The translations under genes were made by a program, and so were the position numbers. 33,503 bases of DNA from an uncultured Kiritimatiellota bacterium (GTDB lineage: Bacteria; Verrucomicrobiota; Kiritimatiellia; RFP12; DVOR01), in contig CALXOF010000022.1 in assembly GCA_944389945.1 (NCBI GenBank), forward strand, positions 1 to 33,503. The letters are read 5' to 3'. The notes under the pieces were generated by a model. The model ran no database searches. It was given only the letters and a program-made list of their open reading frames with translations, and had not been told where the DNA came from. Below, in pieces: positions 7,750 through 16,168 of this stretch (position 1 is the first letter of the stretch; each line of letters opens with the position of its first letter).

Positions 7750-8664
7750 ATGTTGCCGTTGATTCTTGCCCTGATTCTGATTCTGTTGGTGGCCATCGTG
7801 CTTTTCAAGACGGCCATCGTGGTGCCGCAGCGCTCGGCCTACGTGGTGGAGCGTCTGGGGAAATACCACTCCACGCTGGACGCGGGGTTGCACTTCCTCT
7901 TCCCCTTCGTTGATGCCGTGGCCTATAAACACACGCTGAAGGAAATCCCGCTGGACGTCGAGCCGCAGCAGTGCATCACCCGGGACAACATTACCGTGGA
8001 GGTGGACGGCGTGCTCTACCTAAAGGTGATGGACCCCGTGAAGGCCTCTTACGGCATTGACCACTATCGCTTCGCCTCCACTCAGCTGGCGCAGACCACC
8101 ATGCGCTCGGAGATTGGTAAGCTGGACCTCGATGAAATCTTCAACGTGCGCGAGACCATCAATGCCGCCATCTGCGATGCCCTCGACAAGGCCGCGAATC
8201 CCTGGGGCATCAAGATCATGCGCTATGAGATCAAGTCCATCACGCCCCCGCAGTCCATCCGCGACGCCATGGAGAAGCAGATGCGCGCCGAGCGCGAGAA
8301 GCGCGCCATGATTGCGGAATCCGAGGGTGAGCGCCAGTCGAAGATCAACCGCGCCGAGGGCGAGAAGCAGGAAGCCATCGCCCGGTCCGAGGGCGAGATG
8401 CAGCGCCGCATCAACGAGGCCCAGGGCCGCGCGGAGGAAATTCGCCTGGTCGCCCAAGCCACCGCCGCCGGCCTCACCGAAATCGCCCAGTCCATCAGCG
8501 CCAACGCGGGCGGCGCCGATGCCGTGAACCTCCGTCTGGCCGAGCAGTATCTCACCGAGTTCGGCAAGCTCGCCAAGGAGGGCACCACCATGATCCTGCC
8601 CTCCAACCTCGCGGACATCGCGTCCGTCCTCAAGGTGGCGACCTCCGTGGTGAAGAAGGACTGA
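7750..8664 (+). CDS. SPFH/band-7 (stomatin/QmcA-like) membrane protein
   Basis: The protein has 304 residues. A single N-terminal membrane anchor (about 3-21) is followed by the SPFH domain (about 25-190). An Ala/Glu/Arg-rich coiled coil (about 190-240) contains short SEGE/AEGE repeats, and a C-terminal stretch completes it. The order and length match the stomatin/QmcA group, which oligomerises on the membrane and often restrains FtsH-type proteases. It sits directly after its usual partner NfeD. A ribosome binding site (AGAGAGG) precedes the ATG. The link to the upstream fucose genes and the downstream RNase III gene is probably only shared transcription. Confidence 0.92.
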   Translation: MLPLILALILILLVAIVLFKTAIVVPQRSAYVVERLGKYHSTLDAGLHFLFPFVDAVAYKHTLKEIPLDVEPQQCITRDNITVEVDGVLYLKVMDPVKASYGIDHYRFASTQLAQTTMRSEIGKLDLDEIFNVRETINAAICDALDKAANPWGIKIMRYEIKSITPPQSIRDAMEKQMRAEREKRAMIAESEGERQSKINRAEGEKQEAIARSEGEMQRRINEAQGRAEEIRLVAQATAAGLTEIAQSISANAGGADAVNLRLAEQYLTEFGKLAKEGTTMILPSNLADIASVLKVATSVVKKD

Positions 8665-8671
8665 CGCCGCC

Positions 8672-9370
8672 GTGCCTTCGGACGCGCCGCCCTATGCCTT
8701 CCGCGACCCCGCGCTCCTGCGCTTGGCGCTCACCGTGCCGGCCGCGATGCGCCGGGAGCCCGACAACCAGCGACTGGAGTTTCTGGGAGACTCCGTGCTT
8801 GGGTTCTTGGTCGCGGAGCGCCTCTTTCGTGCGCATCCGGAGCTGGATGAGGGTGGGCTCTCCATCTGGCGCGACGCGTTGGTTTCCACGAGGGGGCTCG
8901 CGGCGCGGCTCCCCCGCTTGGGGGACTGGTTTGTGCAGGGCCTCGACTGGGGGCAGACCGTCTACAATCGGCCGGAGAAGGCCAAGGTCGATGCCTGTGA
9001 GGCCCTGATCGGCGCGGCGTGGCTCGATGGCGGCCGCAACGCCGTTGAGGCCATTCTCTCGCGTCTCTACGTCAAGAGCGACTTCACCACCCCCCCGTCC
9101 GACCTCCAAGCCGGGCAGAAGATTCGCCACTCCATCGACGAGAACCCCAAGGGCCGGCTCGTCCAGTATGCCCAGCTCCATCACGTGGAGCCGCCGCTCT
9201 ATACGCGCCTGGGTGTGACCGGCCCTAGCCATGCGCCGGTCTTCACCGTCTCGGTGCGGCTGGATGGGCATGAGGCACAGGGCGAAGGCGCCTCCCTCAA
9301 GAAGGCCGAAAGCGCCGCGGCCGCCGCTTGGTTGGCGCAACACGAATCCAAGAAAGTAAAACGCTCATGA
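8672..9370 (+). CDS. rnc: Ribonuclease III
   Basis: This endonuclease cleaves double-stranded RNA in rRNA processing and mRNA decay. The 232-residue protein shows the signature RLEFLGD (Glu36, Asp40) and [10 protein letters not shown] (Asp107, Glu110), the four metal-binding catalytic residues. A double-stranded-RNA-binding domain follows from about 155 to 225, ending in the typical [14 protein letters not shown] helix. It starts with GTG seven bases after the SPFH stop and overlaps the next start by four bases (ATGA), so it is inside the operon. The enzyme is of interest here because the window is full of intergenic hairpins that could be substrates. Confidence 0.93.
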   Translation: MPSDAPPYAFRDPALLRLALTVPAAMRREPDNQRLEFLGDSVLGFLVAERLFRAHPELDEGGLSIWRDALVSTRGLAARLPRLGDWFVQGLDWGQTVYNRPEKAKVDACEALIGAAWLDGGRNAVEAILSRLYVKSDFTTPPSDLQAGQKIRHSIDENPKGRLVQYAQLHHVEPPLYTRLGVTGPSHAPVFTVSVRLDGHEAQGEGASLKKAESAAAAAWLAQHESKKVKRS

Positions 9371-10200
9371 ACGGTTACGAACTTCTGGACAGCGGCAACG
9401 GCGCAAAACTGGAACGCTTTGGCGAGATCGTCTTGGCTCGTCCCTGCGCCCAGGCCGTCTGGCAGCCCCAGCGCCCCGCGCGCTGGAAGTCCGCCGATGC
9501 CACCTTCGACCGCGAGGATGGTAACCGTTGGCATGGCCGTAACCGCTTGCCGCAGGAGTGGGTCATCGATGTGGATGGCACGCGTTTCCGTCTCTCCGGC
9601 ACCGACTTCGGCCATCTGGGCATCTTCCCCGAACAGCGCGCCCAATGGACTTGGATTCGTGAGACCGTCGCCGCCGCCGGGCGTCCCGTGCGCGTGCTCA
9701 ACCTCTTTGCCTATTCCGGCGGCTCCACCCTCGCGGCCGCCCGCGGTGGTGCCGAAGTGTGCCACCTCGACGCCTCCAAAGGCATGGTCCAATGGGCCCG
9801 CGCCAACGCCGCCCTCAACGGACTCGAGAGCCATCCCATTCGCTGGATTGTGGACGACGCGCACAAGTTCCTGAACCGCGAGATTCGTCGCGGCCGCCGC
9901 TACGATGGCATCATCCTTGACCCGCCCACCTATGGCCGCGGCGGCAACGGCGAGACCTACAAGATTGAGCGCGACCTCACCGAGACCCTCCGTCTCTGCC
10001 GCGCCCTTCTCTCCGATTCCCCCCTCTTCCTCCTCCTCTCCGCCCACACCCCGGGCCACACCCCCATCGTCCTCGGTAACGTCCTTACCCAAGCCCTCCG
10101 CGGCCTGGGCGGCGCCGTCACCTCCGGTGAAATGGTCCTCGCCGGCGCCCCGGACGTTTTCCCCCTCCCCTCCGGCGCCTACGCCCGCTGGCAGGCCTAA
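9367..10200 (+). CDS. Class I SAM-dependent methyltransferase, RlmI-like
   Basis: This 277-residue protein resembles the catalytic part of 23S rRNA (cytosine-C5) methyltransferase RlmI. The SAM-binding motif I is NLFAYSGG, followed by [12 protein letters not shown], and motif IV is DPPTYGRG. The N-terminal PUA domain of full-length RlmI is missing, as in many PVC and Bacteroidetes homologues. The ATG at 9367 overlaps the rnc stop by four bases, which decides the start. Coupling to rnc fits an RNA-modification role, though the substrate is inferred from family resemblance only. A GGCGGC hairpin module starts at the first base after the stop codon. Confidence 0.85.
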   Translation: MNGYELLDSGNGAKLERFGEIVLARPCAQAVWQPQRPARWKSADATFDREDGNRWHGRNRLPQEWVIDVDGTRFRLSGTDFGHLGIFPEQRAQWTWIRETVAAAGRPVRVLNLFAYSGGSTLAAARGGAEVCHLDASKGMVQWARANAALNGLESHPIRWIVDDAHKFLNREIRRGRRYDGIILDPPTYGRGGNGETYKIERDLTETLRLCRALLSDSPLFLLLSAHTPGHTPIVLGNVLTQALRGLGGAVTSGEMVLAGAPDVFPLPSGAYARWQA

Positions 10201-10760
10201 GGGGCGGCTTGCGCCGCCCCGGAGAACGGAGGGGGCGACTTGCGCCGCCCCGGAGAACGGAAAACGGAGCGTGCAGGCGCGAAGCGCCAAACCTTCCACG
10301 GCCACAGAGCGCGCGGCAAGCACGCGACGGGCGTGGTCGTTTCCAAACTTCCAAGCCTCCAAGTTTCTAAACTTCTAATCCGGCACTTCACCGTTCGGCC
10401 CTTCGGGCCTCACTATCGTGCCCATCCCTTGCGTTTCTATTGTTCCTAGGAAACACGTTTAAGCGTCGCGGTAGGACATATAGGACGTATAGGACATATA
10501 GGACGGCGGCTGACGCCGGTGGACTCCCAACAACCAAAGCGTGGCGTGCGAAGCCCGCCATGCCCCTACAGGCCCTTCGGGCCGGACGTGCGCCTTGCGC
10601 GCACGCACGGCCCGCCCCTGCGTCGTGCTCTTAGCCGTGGAAGGTTTGGCGCTTCGCGCCTGCACGGTGTCCTTTGTGGTTCTTCGTGGCCTTTGTGATA
10701 GCCGCGCAGCGTGAGGCCTGTCCAAACTTCCAAGCCTCCAAACTTCTAAACTTCCATTGC
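10201..10760 (+). repeat. Intergenic repeat mosaic after the RlmI-like gene
   Basis: No gene is supported in 10201-10895. The gap carries two GGCGGC-ttgc-GCCGCC hairpins (10201-10220, 10231-10251), GGAGAACGG stutters, and a module with GGCGC-gaa-GCGCC followed by AAACCTTCCACGGC (10270-10305). Next come a TTCCAA stutter (10341-10379), a nested GGCAC/GTGCC hairpin with inner GGCCC/GGGCC (10382-10422), a 9-bp tandem repeat (10473-10506) and several GC hairpins (10545-10630). The AAACCTTCCACGGC module then appears inverted (10634-10670), followed by a TTTGTGG stutter (10672-10705), a second TTCCAA stutter (10720-10757) and the GCGTGC/AAATCTGCG module up to about 10825. Confidence 0.8.
10473..10506 (+). 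repeat. Four-copy 9-bp tandem repeat
   Basis: The unit AGGACATAT is repeated head to tail. The second unit is AGGACGTAT and the fourth is partial. It lies inside the repeat mosaic and is not in a supported gene. Confidence 0.9.
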
Positions 10761-10895
10761 TCGTCCTGCGTGCGGTAGCATGCCCTTAATCTGCTCAAAA
10801 TCTGCGAAATCTGCGGTTCCCTTTGCGGCGTGTGGGGTGGGGGTGCCTTTTCTCGGATTTTGCGTAGGGCGGGGTGGTTGCGCTTGCGTGGGTTG

Positions 10896-10904
10896 TGCTA
10901 TACT
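10896..10904 (+). promoter_or_regulatory. Extended -10 promoter of the cyclase/kinase operon
   Basis: TGC-TATACT is an extended -10. TTGCGC at 10878-10883 is a possible -35 with a short 15-bp spacer. The predicted start of transcription is near 10911, only a few bases before the ATG at 10914, and no Shine-Dalgarno sequence is seen. Confidence 0.5.
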
Positions 10905-10913
10905 AATAATGAG

Positions 10914-12077
10914 ATGAGAGTGATTGAACAACGGTTTTCCGTTTCGTATGCGTATCCGGTTGTCTTTTGCCGCGGGCTGTTTGGCTCGGGGGATGAGACG
11001 ATTGCGGAGTTGTTGGCGCGGGATGAGACCTCGCCCTTGCCGCACCGGGTGTTGGTGGCGATGGACCAGGGCGTGCGCGACGCGCATCCGGATTTGCCGA
11101 TGCGGATAACGACGTGGCTGACGGCGCACCAGGGGACCATTGAGCTGGCCGCGCCCATTGAGTATTTACCCGGCAATGAGTTCGCGAAACGCCATGACGG
11201 TCTGGTGGCGAAGTTGGTGAAGTTGGCTTATCAGACCCATTTCGGGCGGAAGGACACCTTTATCGCCATTGGCGGCGGCGCGGTGCAGGATGTGGTGGGC
11301 TATGCCGCCGGCATCATCCATCGCGGGTGCCGCATCATCCGCGTGAACACCACGACGCTTTCGCAGGCGGACGCCGGGGTGGGGGTGAAGAACGGGGTCG
11401 ACTTCGGCTCGTGCAAGAACTTCCTGGGGACCTTCGCGCCGCCCTTCGCGGTGGTGAACGACGCGACCTTCCTGCCCACGCTTTCGGACAAGGATTGGCG
11501 CAACGGTATCGCCGAGGCCGTGAAGGTGGCAACCATCAAGGACGAAGGTTTCTTGAATTGGCTCTGGGGACGCGCCGACGCCTTGCGGATGCGCGACCTG
11601 GACTCGATGGCCGAGATGGTGGAGCGGACGGCGGCGTTGCACCTCGCGCACATCGCCAACGCGGGGGACCCCTTTGAGCAGGGGTCGGCGCGGCCGTTGG
11701 ACTTCGGTCACTGGAGCGCGCACCGCTTGGAAGCGATGACGTGCTATCAGCTCTCGCACGGTGAGGCAGTGGCCATTGGCATCGCGCTGGACATGGTCTA
11801 TGCCTCGCTCATGGACTTGGTGACGCCTTCGGAGTGCGCGCGGGTGGTGGCGCTGTTGCGCGACTGCGGTCTGCGCGTGTGGTGCGACGAGCTGGCGTTG
11901 CGCGGGACGGACGGCAAGCTGGCGGTGCTGGAAGGCCTGCGGCAGTTCCGTGAACATTTGGGCGGGGAGCTTTGCGTGACTCTGCCGCAGGGACTCGGGG
12001 CGAAGACCGAGGTGCACGAGATGGATGAGGCGCGCATCGAGCGCACGGTCGCGCTTTTGCGCGAACGTTACGCATAA
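10914..12077 (+). CDS. Sugar-phosphate cyclase (3-dehydroquinate synthase superfamily, EboD-like)
   Basis: This is a 387-residue NAD- and metal-dependent cyclase. GGGAVQDVVG (120-129) binds the cofactor, and the metal ligands are Glu201 (GIAEAVK), His266 (DFGHWSAH) and His282 (LSHGEAVAIG). Classical AroB has GHTFGHAIE and a KTGVN stretch; here these are DFGHWSAHRLE and VKNGVDFGSCKN. My recollection is that the GHWSAH form is typical of EboD-type cyclases of the ebo clusters, and it also differs from 2-epi-5-epi-valiolone synthases. The product may therefore not be 3-dehydroquinate. No other ebo or shikimate genes are visible in the window. It is followed after 13 bases by the kinase gene. The ATG lacks a Shine-Dalgarno sequence and may be read from a leaderless message. 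Confidence 0.8.
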   Translation: MRVIEQRFSVSYAYPVVFCRGLFGSGDETIAELLARDETSPLPHRVLVAMDQGVRDAHPDLPMRITTWLTAHQGTIELAAPIEYLPGNEFAKRHDGLVAKLVKLAYQTHFGRKDTFIAIGGGAVQDVVGYAAGIIHRGCRIIRVNTTTLSQADAGVGVKNGVDFGSCKNFLGTFAPPFAVVNDATFLPTLSDKDWRNGIAEAVKVATIKDEGFLNWLWGRADALRMRDLDSMAEMVERTAALHLAHIANAGDPFEQGSARPLDFGHWSAHRLEAMTCYQLSHGEAVAIGIALDMVYASLMDLVTPSECARVVALLRDCGLRVWCDELALRGTDGKLAVLEGLRQFREHLGGELCVTLPQGLGAKTEVHEMDEARIERTVALLRERYA

Positions 12078-12090
12078 GGAGAGAGTCGTC

Positions 12091-14472
12091 ATGAGCGCAG
12101 ACGGAATCATCGCCAAACCGGTCCAGAACCCCCTCTGCCCCAAGTGTGGGGCCGCGTTGCCGGAGGCCGAGCCGTTGACGGATGTCGTGTGCCCAGCCTG
12201 CGGCGAGACGGTGATGGCGCCGGGCATGCTGGCCGGTAAGTACCGCCTTACGCGGCGTATCGGTGCGGGCGGCATGGGCGCGGTTTACGAGGCGCTCGAC
12301 GAGGGCCTTGAGCGCAAGGTGGCCGTGAAGGTTATCCTCAAGGAAAAGGCCGCGGAAGACCCCGACTTCCTGACGAACTTCAAGAAAGAGGCCGTCGCGG
12401 CCAGCCGATTCCAAGACGCGCACATCGTCTCCATCTACGACTCCGGCGAGGAGGCGGGGCAGCCCTATCTGGTGATGGAACTGGTGGAGCCGGACTCGCT
12501 GGACCGGATGATGAAGTCGGGCCCCGTGATGCCGGGCACCGTGCTGAACGTGGGCAGCCAGATCGCCCAGGGGCTCAAGGCCGCCGCCGATGCCGGAATG
12601 GTCCATGGCGACGTCAAGCCCGAGAACATCCTCATCAACGACAAACGCGAGGCGAAGTTGGCCGACTTTGGCATCGCCGCGCTCATGGGCGCCCATGCCG
12701 CCGCCAACAACGAGGTCTGGGGCACGCCCTATTACATCGCCCCCGAGACGCTCCGCAAGCAGAAGGTCGACTTCCGCGCGGACATCTATTCGCTCGGCGG
12801 CACGCTCTACCACGCCATCGCCGGGGTGCCGCCCTTCGAGGGAGCCGACGCGGTGGAGGTGATGAAGGGCCGCCTGATGGGGCCCGCCCGCCCCTTGCGC
12901 CAGCTCGCGCCGGGGTGCCCCGAAGGCATCGAGAAGATTATCATGCGTATGCTCGAGGCCGATCCTGCCCGCCGTTACCCGAACTATGGCGCGCTTATCA
13001 GCGACATGGAGAAGGAGCTCCGCGCGGTCAAGTCTCAGATTGGCGGCGGCAAACGCATCGTCCTCAAGGGGGCCACGTCGCCCTCGCGTCCCATGCCCGT
13101 GGTGACGAACCCGAACGCGCCGCTCGTGCCCGAGGCCGAAGAGAAGCCCGGCATGAGCGTGGGGATGCTCGTGGGGATTGGGGTGGGTGCCGTTGCGTTC
13201 CTCGCGATTATCGTTGGTGCCGTTCTCTTCGTTGCGCTTGGCGGCGAAGACGAGGCCGCGCCGAAGAAATCTGAAGCCGCGGCCCCGGCGGTCGTCGACC
13301 CTGCCGAAGTGCAGCGCACCGCCGACCTGGAGGCGCTCGTCGCCCTCAGCGAGGGCGCCGTCAAGCGCGTGGGCGACCTCTCCAAGGGCGCGAAGGACGC
13401 CGAGGCCGCCATCAAACGTCTTGCCGGCGAACTCCGCAAGGTCACCCTGCCGGAGAACGAATCTTGGCTCAAGCCCGCCGAGGGCGAGGCGCCTAACGAA
13501 GTGTACGCGGCGCTCCAAACGCTCTATGTCCGGCAGAAGGCTATCGCCGCCGCGGCCGACCAAGCCGAGGCCGCCCGCAAGGCCATTGACGGCGAACGTG
13601 TCAAGGCCGAAGCCCCGGACGCCACGCCCGAAGCCGTTGCCGCCGCCCTTCAGGCCGCACAGAAGGCCGACAAGGATTGCGCCGCCGCCGTCAAGTCCGC
13701 GCTTGCCGACATCAAGGCCTTCCAATCCATTGAGAAGGCCTGGGTGCCGCTCATCGCCCAAGCCGCTTCGGCACACCTGGCCGCCCTCGAGGCCCAGGCG
13801 AAGGCCGAAGAGGCCACTCGCCAAGAGGAGGCACGCCAGGCCGAGGAGGCGCGCCGCCGTGAGGAAATCGCCCGCGAGGTCGAGTCTGTCACGGTCGCCG
13901 AGAACCGTATCACCGTCACCCGCCCGCTCGACCGCTTCCGCCCCGAGGACGCGCTGGAGGCTTTCAAGCGCGTCTGTGACCCCACCAAGCTGAAGTCCCA
14001 AGAGGCCAAGGCCGCGGCTCAGACCGTGATTGACCGTATCGACGCGCTCAAGGGGTTCCAAGATTGGATCATCAATCAAGCAAAGGGCGGCAAGCTCTCG
14101 GCCTATGGCATCACCGCCGCGGACACCAAGGGCGTCACCATCCACGGCACCACGCTCACTTGGGAAGACTTCGCCACCAAGAACGCCGGGCAGATGGCCG
14201 CCGGGCGCCTCATCCATGGCTCCATCGCCGACGAGGCCGGTGCCCGCTCCGCCGGACTCGACCGCCCCTCCGAGCGCGCTCAGGTCGCTCTTGGCGCCTA
14301 TCTCTTCCTCAACCGCTATTGCGGCGAATTGCTCTCGCGTTCGGCCTTCCTGCGCAATACGTCGGACTCCTTGCTCACCGCCGTCCGCGCCGTTTCCTCT
14401 GCGGCCAAGACGCTTGAGCGGGTCGACCCCTCTGCCGCCGCGGCGGAAGGGGAGGGTGAGGCCGCCGAGTGA
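12091..14472 (+). CDS. Membrane Ser/Thr protein kinase with N-terminal zinc ribbon
   Basis: The protein has 793 residues in four parts. A zinc ribbon (CxxC at 16-19 and 34-37) comes first, then a PknB-type kinase domain (about 51-310), one membrane helix (about 357-382) and a 400-residue Ala/Glu/Lys-rich C-terminal part with coiled-coil character, presumably outside the cytoplasm. The glycine loop GAGGMGAV is at 58-65, the ATP-binding Lys is at 80, the catalytic loop HGDVKPEN is at 172-179 and DFG is at 192-194. HGD replaces the usual HRD, so it is a non-RD kinase and may not need activation-loop phosphorylation. AAGGAG precedes the start. It lies between the cyclase and a membrane protein gene whose start nearly overlaps its stop. 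The long outer part could sense wall or periplasmic signals. Confidence 0.92.
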   Translation: MSADGIIAKPVQNPLCPKCGAALPEAEPLTDVVCPACGETVMAPGMLAGKYRLTRRIGAGGMGAVYEALDEGLERKVAVKVILKEKAAEDPDFLTNFKKEAVAASRFQDAHIVSIYDSGEEAGQPYLVMELVEPDSLDRMMKSGPVMPGTVLNVGSQIAQGLKAAADAGMVHGDVKPENILINDKREAKLADFGIAALMGAHAAANNEVWGTPYYIAPETLRKQKVDFRADIYSLGGTLYHAIAGVPPFEGADAVEVMKGRLMGPARPLRQLAPGCPEGIEKIIMRMLEADPARRYPNYGALISDMEKELRAVKSQIGGGKRIVLKGATSPSRPMPVVTNPNAPLVPEAEEKPGMSVGMLVGIGVGAVAFLAIIVGAVLFVALGGEDEAAPKKSEAAAPAVVDPAEVQRTADLEALVALSEGAVKRVGDLSKGAKDAEAAIKRLAGELRKVTLPENESWLKPAEGEAPNEVYAALQTLYVRQKAIAAAADQAEAARKAIDGERVKAEAPDATPEAVAAALQAAQKADKDCAAAVKSALADIKAFQSIEKAWVPLIAQAASAHLAALEAQAKAEEATRQEEARQAEEARRREEIAREVESVTVAENRITVTRPLDRFRPEDALEAFKRVCDPTKLKSQEAKAAAQTVIDRIDALKGFQDWIINQAKGGKLSAYGITAADTKGVTIHGTTLTWEDFATKNAGQMAAGRLIHGSIADEAGARSAGLDRPSERAQVALGAYLFLNRYCGELLSRSAFLRNTSDSLLTAVRAVSSAAKTLERVDPSAAAAEGEGEAAE

Positions 14473-14489
14473 GTCTGGGGCGCCCAACC

Positions 14490-15167
14490 ATGCGCAAGGT
14501 GGCCCTCTTTCTGCTTGCGCTCGCGGGGGTACCCTTCGCGTGGGCTTGTGCGCGGGCGCTGCTCAACAGCCTTGCCTCCGGTCTCACCGAGGACTCCTTC
14601 CTCACGCCGGGGTGCGTCGCCTTCCTGGTCGGCGCCGCCGCGATGGTCGCGCTCTACTTCTGGAAGGGGCGCTCGCTCTCCATTCTCTACGTCTTTGGGC
14701 ACGAGATGACGCACGCGCTTGTCGGGCTCTGCTTCTTCGCCCGCATCCATAGCGTCAACGTCCGGGAGACCGGCGGCTTCGTCGAGCTCTCCAAGAGCAA
14801 CCTCTTCATCACCCTCGCGCCCTACTGCGTCCCTTTCTATCTCTTCATCGTCATCGGGGTGCACGCCCTGGCCACGTGCATCGCCCCGCAACCGGTGTGG
14901 CCCTGGTATGCGGCCTTTGGCGTGACCACGGCCTTCCATATCCTTTACACGTTGGACGCCCTCCTCACCGCGGCCCAGCCGGACGTCCGCACCTATGGCC
15001 GCTTCTTCTCCTATTGGTTTATTCTAGTTATCAACCTCCTCTTTGCCCTGTTGGCCCTGGTTGCCATCGGCCACGTCAGCCTGCGCGGGCAGACCGATGA
15101 CCTGCGCGTCCAGACCGTCGATGCCTACGTCTCCGTCGTCGACCTCGCCCGCGGCCTTATCCCCTAG
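14490..15167 (+). CDS. Polytopic membrane protein with HExxH motif (M50-like)
   Basis: The protein has 225 residues and about five to six predicted membrane helices. HEMTH (71-75), near the start of a membrane segment after VFG, is the zinc-protease type HExxH, as in M50-like intramembrane peptidases. A later TLDALL near 165 could supply a third ligand, but the usual NxxPxxxLDG motif is not seen. Two starts are possible: GTG at 14469, overlapping the kinase stop, or ATG at 14490, where the hydrophobic N-terminus begins. The second is preferred. Either way it is coupled to the kinase gene, so it may process or act with the kinase. Proteolytic activity is inferred only. Confidence 0.65.
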   Translation: MRKVALFLLALAGVPFAWACARALLNSLASGLTEDSFLTPGCVAFLVGAAAMVALYFWKGRSLSILYVFGHEMTHALVGLCFFARIHSVNVRETGGFVELSKSNLFITLAPYCVPFYLFIVIGVHALATCIAPQPVWPWYAAFGVTTAFHILYTLDALLTAAQPDVRTYGRFFSYWFILVINLLFALLALVAIGHVSLRGQTDDLRVQTVDAYVSVVDLARGLIP

Positions 15168-15176
15168 GAGAACGCT

Positions 15177-15293
15177 CTGGGGCGGCTTATGCCGCCCCAG
15201 AGAACAGAGAACGGAGAACAGAACGCCCCTGCGGGGCGACGGATGAAGCCCTGTCCAAACTTCCAAGCCTCTAAACTTCCAAACTTCTAACTG
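15177..15293 (+). repeat. GGCGGC hairpin, GGAGAACGG and TTCCAA modules
   Basis: This 130-bp gap follows the same order as other spacers. A perfect hairpin GGGGCGGC-ttat-GCCGCCCC lies ten bases after the stop, then come GAGAACAGAGAACGG stutters, a CCCCTGCGGGG hairpin and a TTCCAA stutter (15253-15290) that ends five bases before the sirtuin ATG. The gap has no Shine-Dalgarno sequence. Confidence 0.85.
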
Positions 15294-15295
15294 CC

Positions 15296-16039
15296 ATGAA
15301 TGTCGTCGGCCAACTGCTTGATTTGCTCCACGAATCCACCTCCACCGTTGCCTTCACCGGCGCCGGCGTCTCCACCGCCAGCGGCATCCGCGACTTCCGC
15401 GGCAAGAACGGCGTCTATCGCGACACCTTCAAGGGCTACGCCGTCGAGGAACTCTTCGGTCTGCCCCTCTTTGAGCAAGACCCCTCCATCTTCTACGAAT
15501 GGAGCAAAGACTTCGTCTACGCCATCGACGCCCACCGCCCCAACATCGTCCATCGCGTCCTGGCCGACCTCGAGGCCCACGGACTCCTCTCCGCCGTCGT
15601 CACCCAAAACATCGACCGCCTCCACACCCTCGCCGGCAGCAAGACCGTCTACGAAATCCACGGTTCCCCGCAATGGCACCACTGCCTCACCTGCGGCCGC
15701 GCCTATCCCTACGACGACGTCGCCCCCACCGTCCGCGAAGGCCGCGTCCCCCACTGCGCCTGCGGCGGCGTCCTCAAGCCCGACATCGTCTTTTACGGCG
15801 AGAACCTCCCCGAGGACACCCTCCAAAAGGCCCTCGACGCCTGTCGCCGCGCCGACCTCTGCCTCGTCCTCGGCTCCTCCCTCACCGTCTACCCCGCCGC
15901 CGCCCTTCCCCGCGAAGCCTACGAATGCGGCGGCCGCCTCGTCATCGTCAACGACTCCCCCACGCCCCTCGACCGCCTCGCCATCCTCCGCCTCCCCGAC
16001 CTTGTCCCCACCTTCACCGAACTCGCCTCCATGCTCTGA
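15296..16039 (+). CDS. NAD-dependent deacylase, Sir2 family
   Basis: This sirtuin removes acyl groups from lysines using NAD, releasing nicotinamide. The 247-residue protein has GAGVSTASGIRDFRG at 22-36, QNID at 104-107, catalytic His122 in IHGS and four zinc cysteines (130, 133, 154, 156; the second pair is CxC rather than CxxC). The length is that of single-domain bacterial sirtuins. It is alone in its transcription unit, with repeat modules on both sides. The start is odd because the TTCCAA repeat reaches to within a few bases of the ATG, leaving no purine-rich ribosome binding site. Either this messenger is read without one or translation depends on the repeat. Confidence 0.94.
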   Translation: MNVVGQLLDLLHESTSTVAFTGAGVSTASGIRDFRGKNGVYRDTFKGYAVEELFGLPLFEQDPSIFYEWSKDFVYAIDAHRPNIVHRVLADLEAHGLLSAVVTQNIDRLHTLAGSKTVYEIHGSPQWHHCLTCGRAYPYDDVAPTVREGRVPHCACGGVLKPDIVFYGENLPEDTLQKALDACRRADLCLVLGSSLTVYPAAALPREAYECGGRLVIVNDSPTPLDRLAILRLPDLVPTFTELASML

Positions 16040-16168
16040 TTGAAAGACAGCCAGCGTGGGGGAACCGCCAATTATCTAGATGCGGGGTGTACTCCCGCAC
16101 GTAGGACTCGGGGAAAAGGCGTAGTCTACAATCGTTTTTGTGGAGCAGAAGGGCCCTCGCTTGGGGGG

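Noticed and set aside
10440..10634. Short open frame giving a TYRTYRT peptide
   Set aside because: It is the translation of the 9-bp tandem repeat within a repeat mosaic, with no ribosome binding site.
11809..14487. A very long open frame on the reverse strand opposite the kinase gene
   Set aside because: It has no recognisable domain and mirrors the codon bias of the real gene. High GC with C/G-ending codons leaves the antisense frame free of stops.
16043..16160. Possible small RNA gene downstream of the sirtuin gene
   Set aside because: A GCGGG/CCCGC hairpin and a TACAAT are present, but no convincing promoter-terminator pair could be built.
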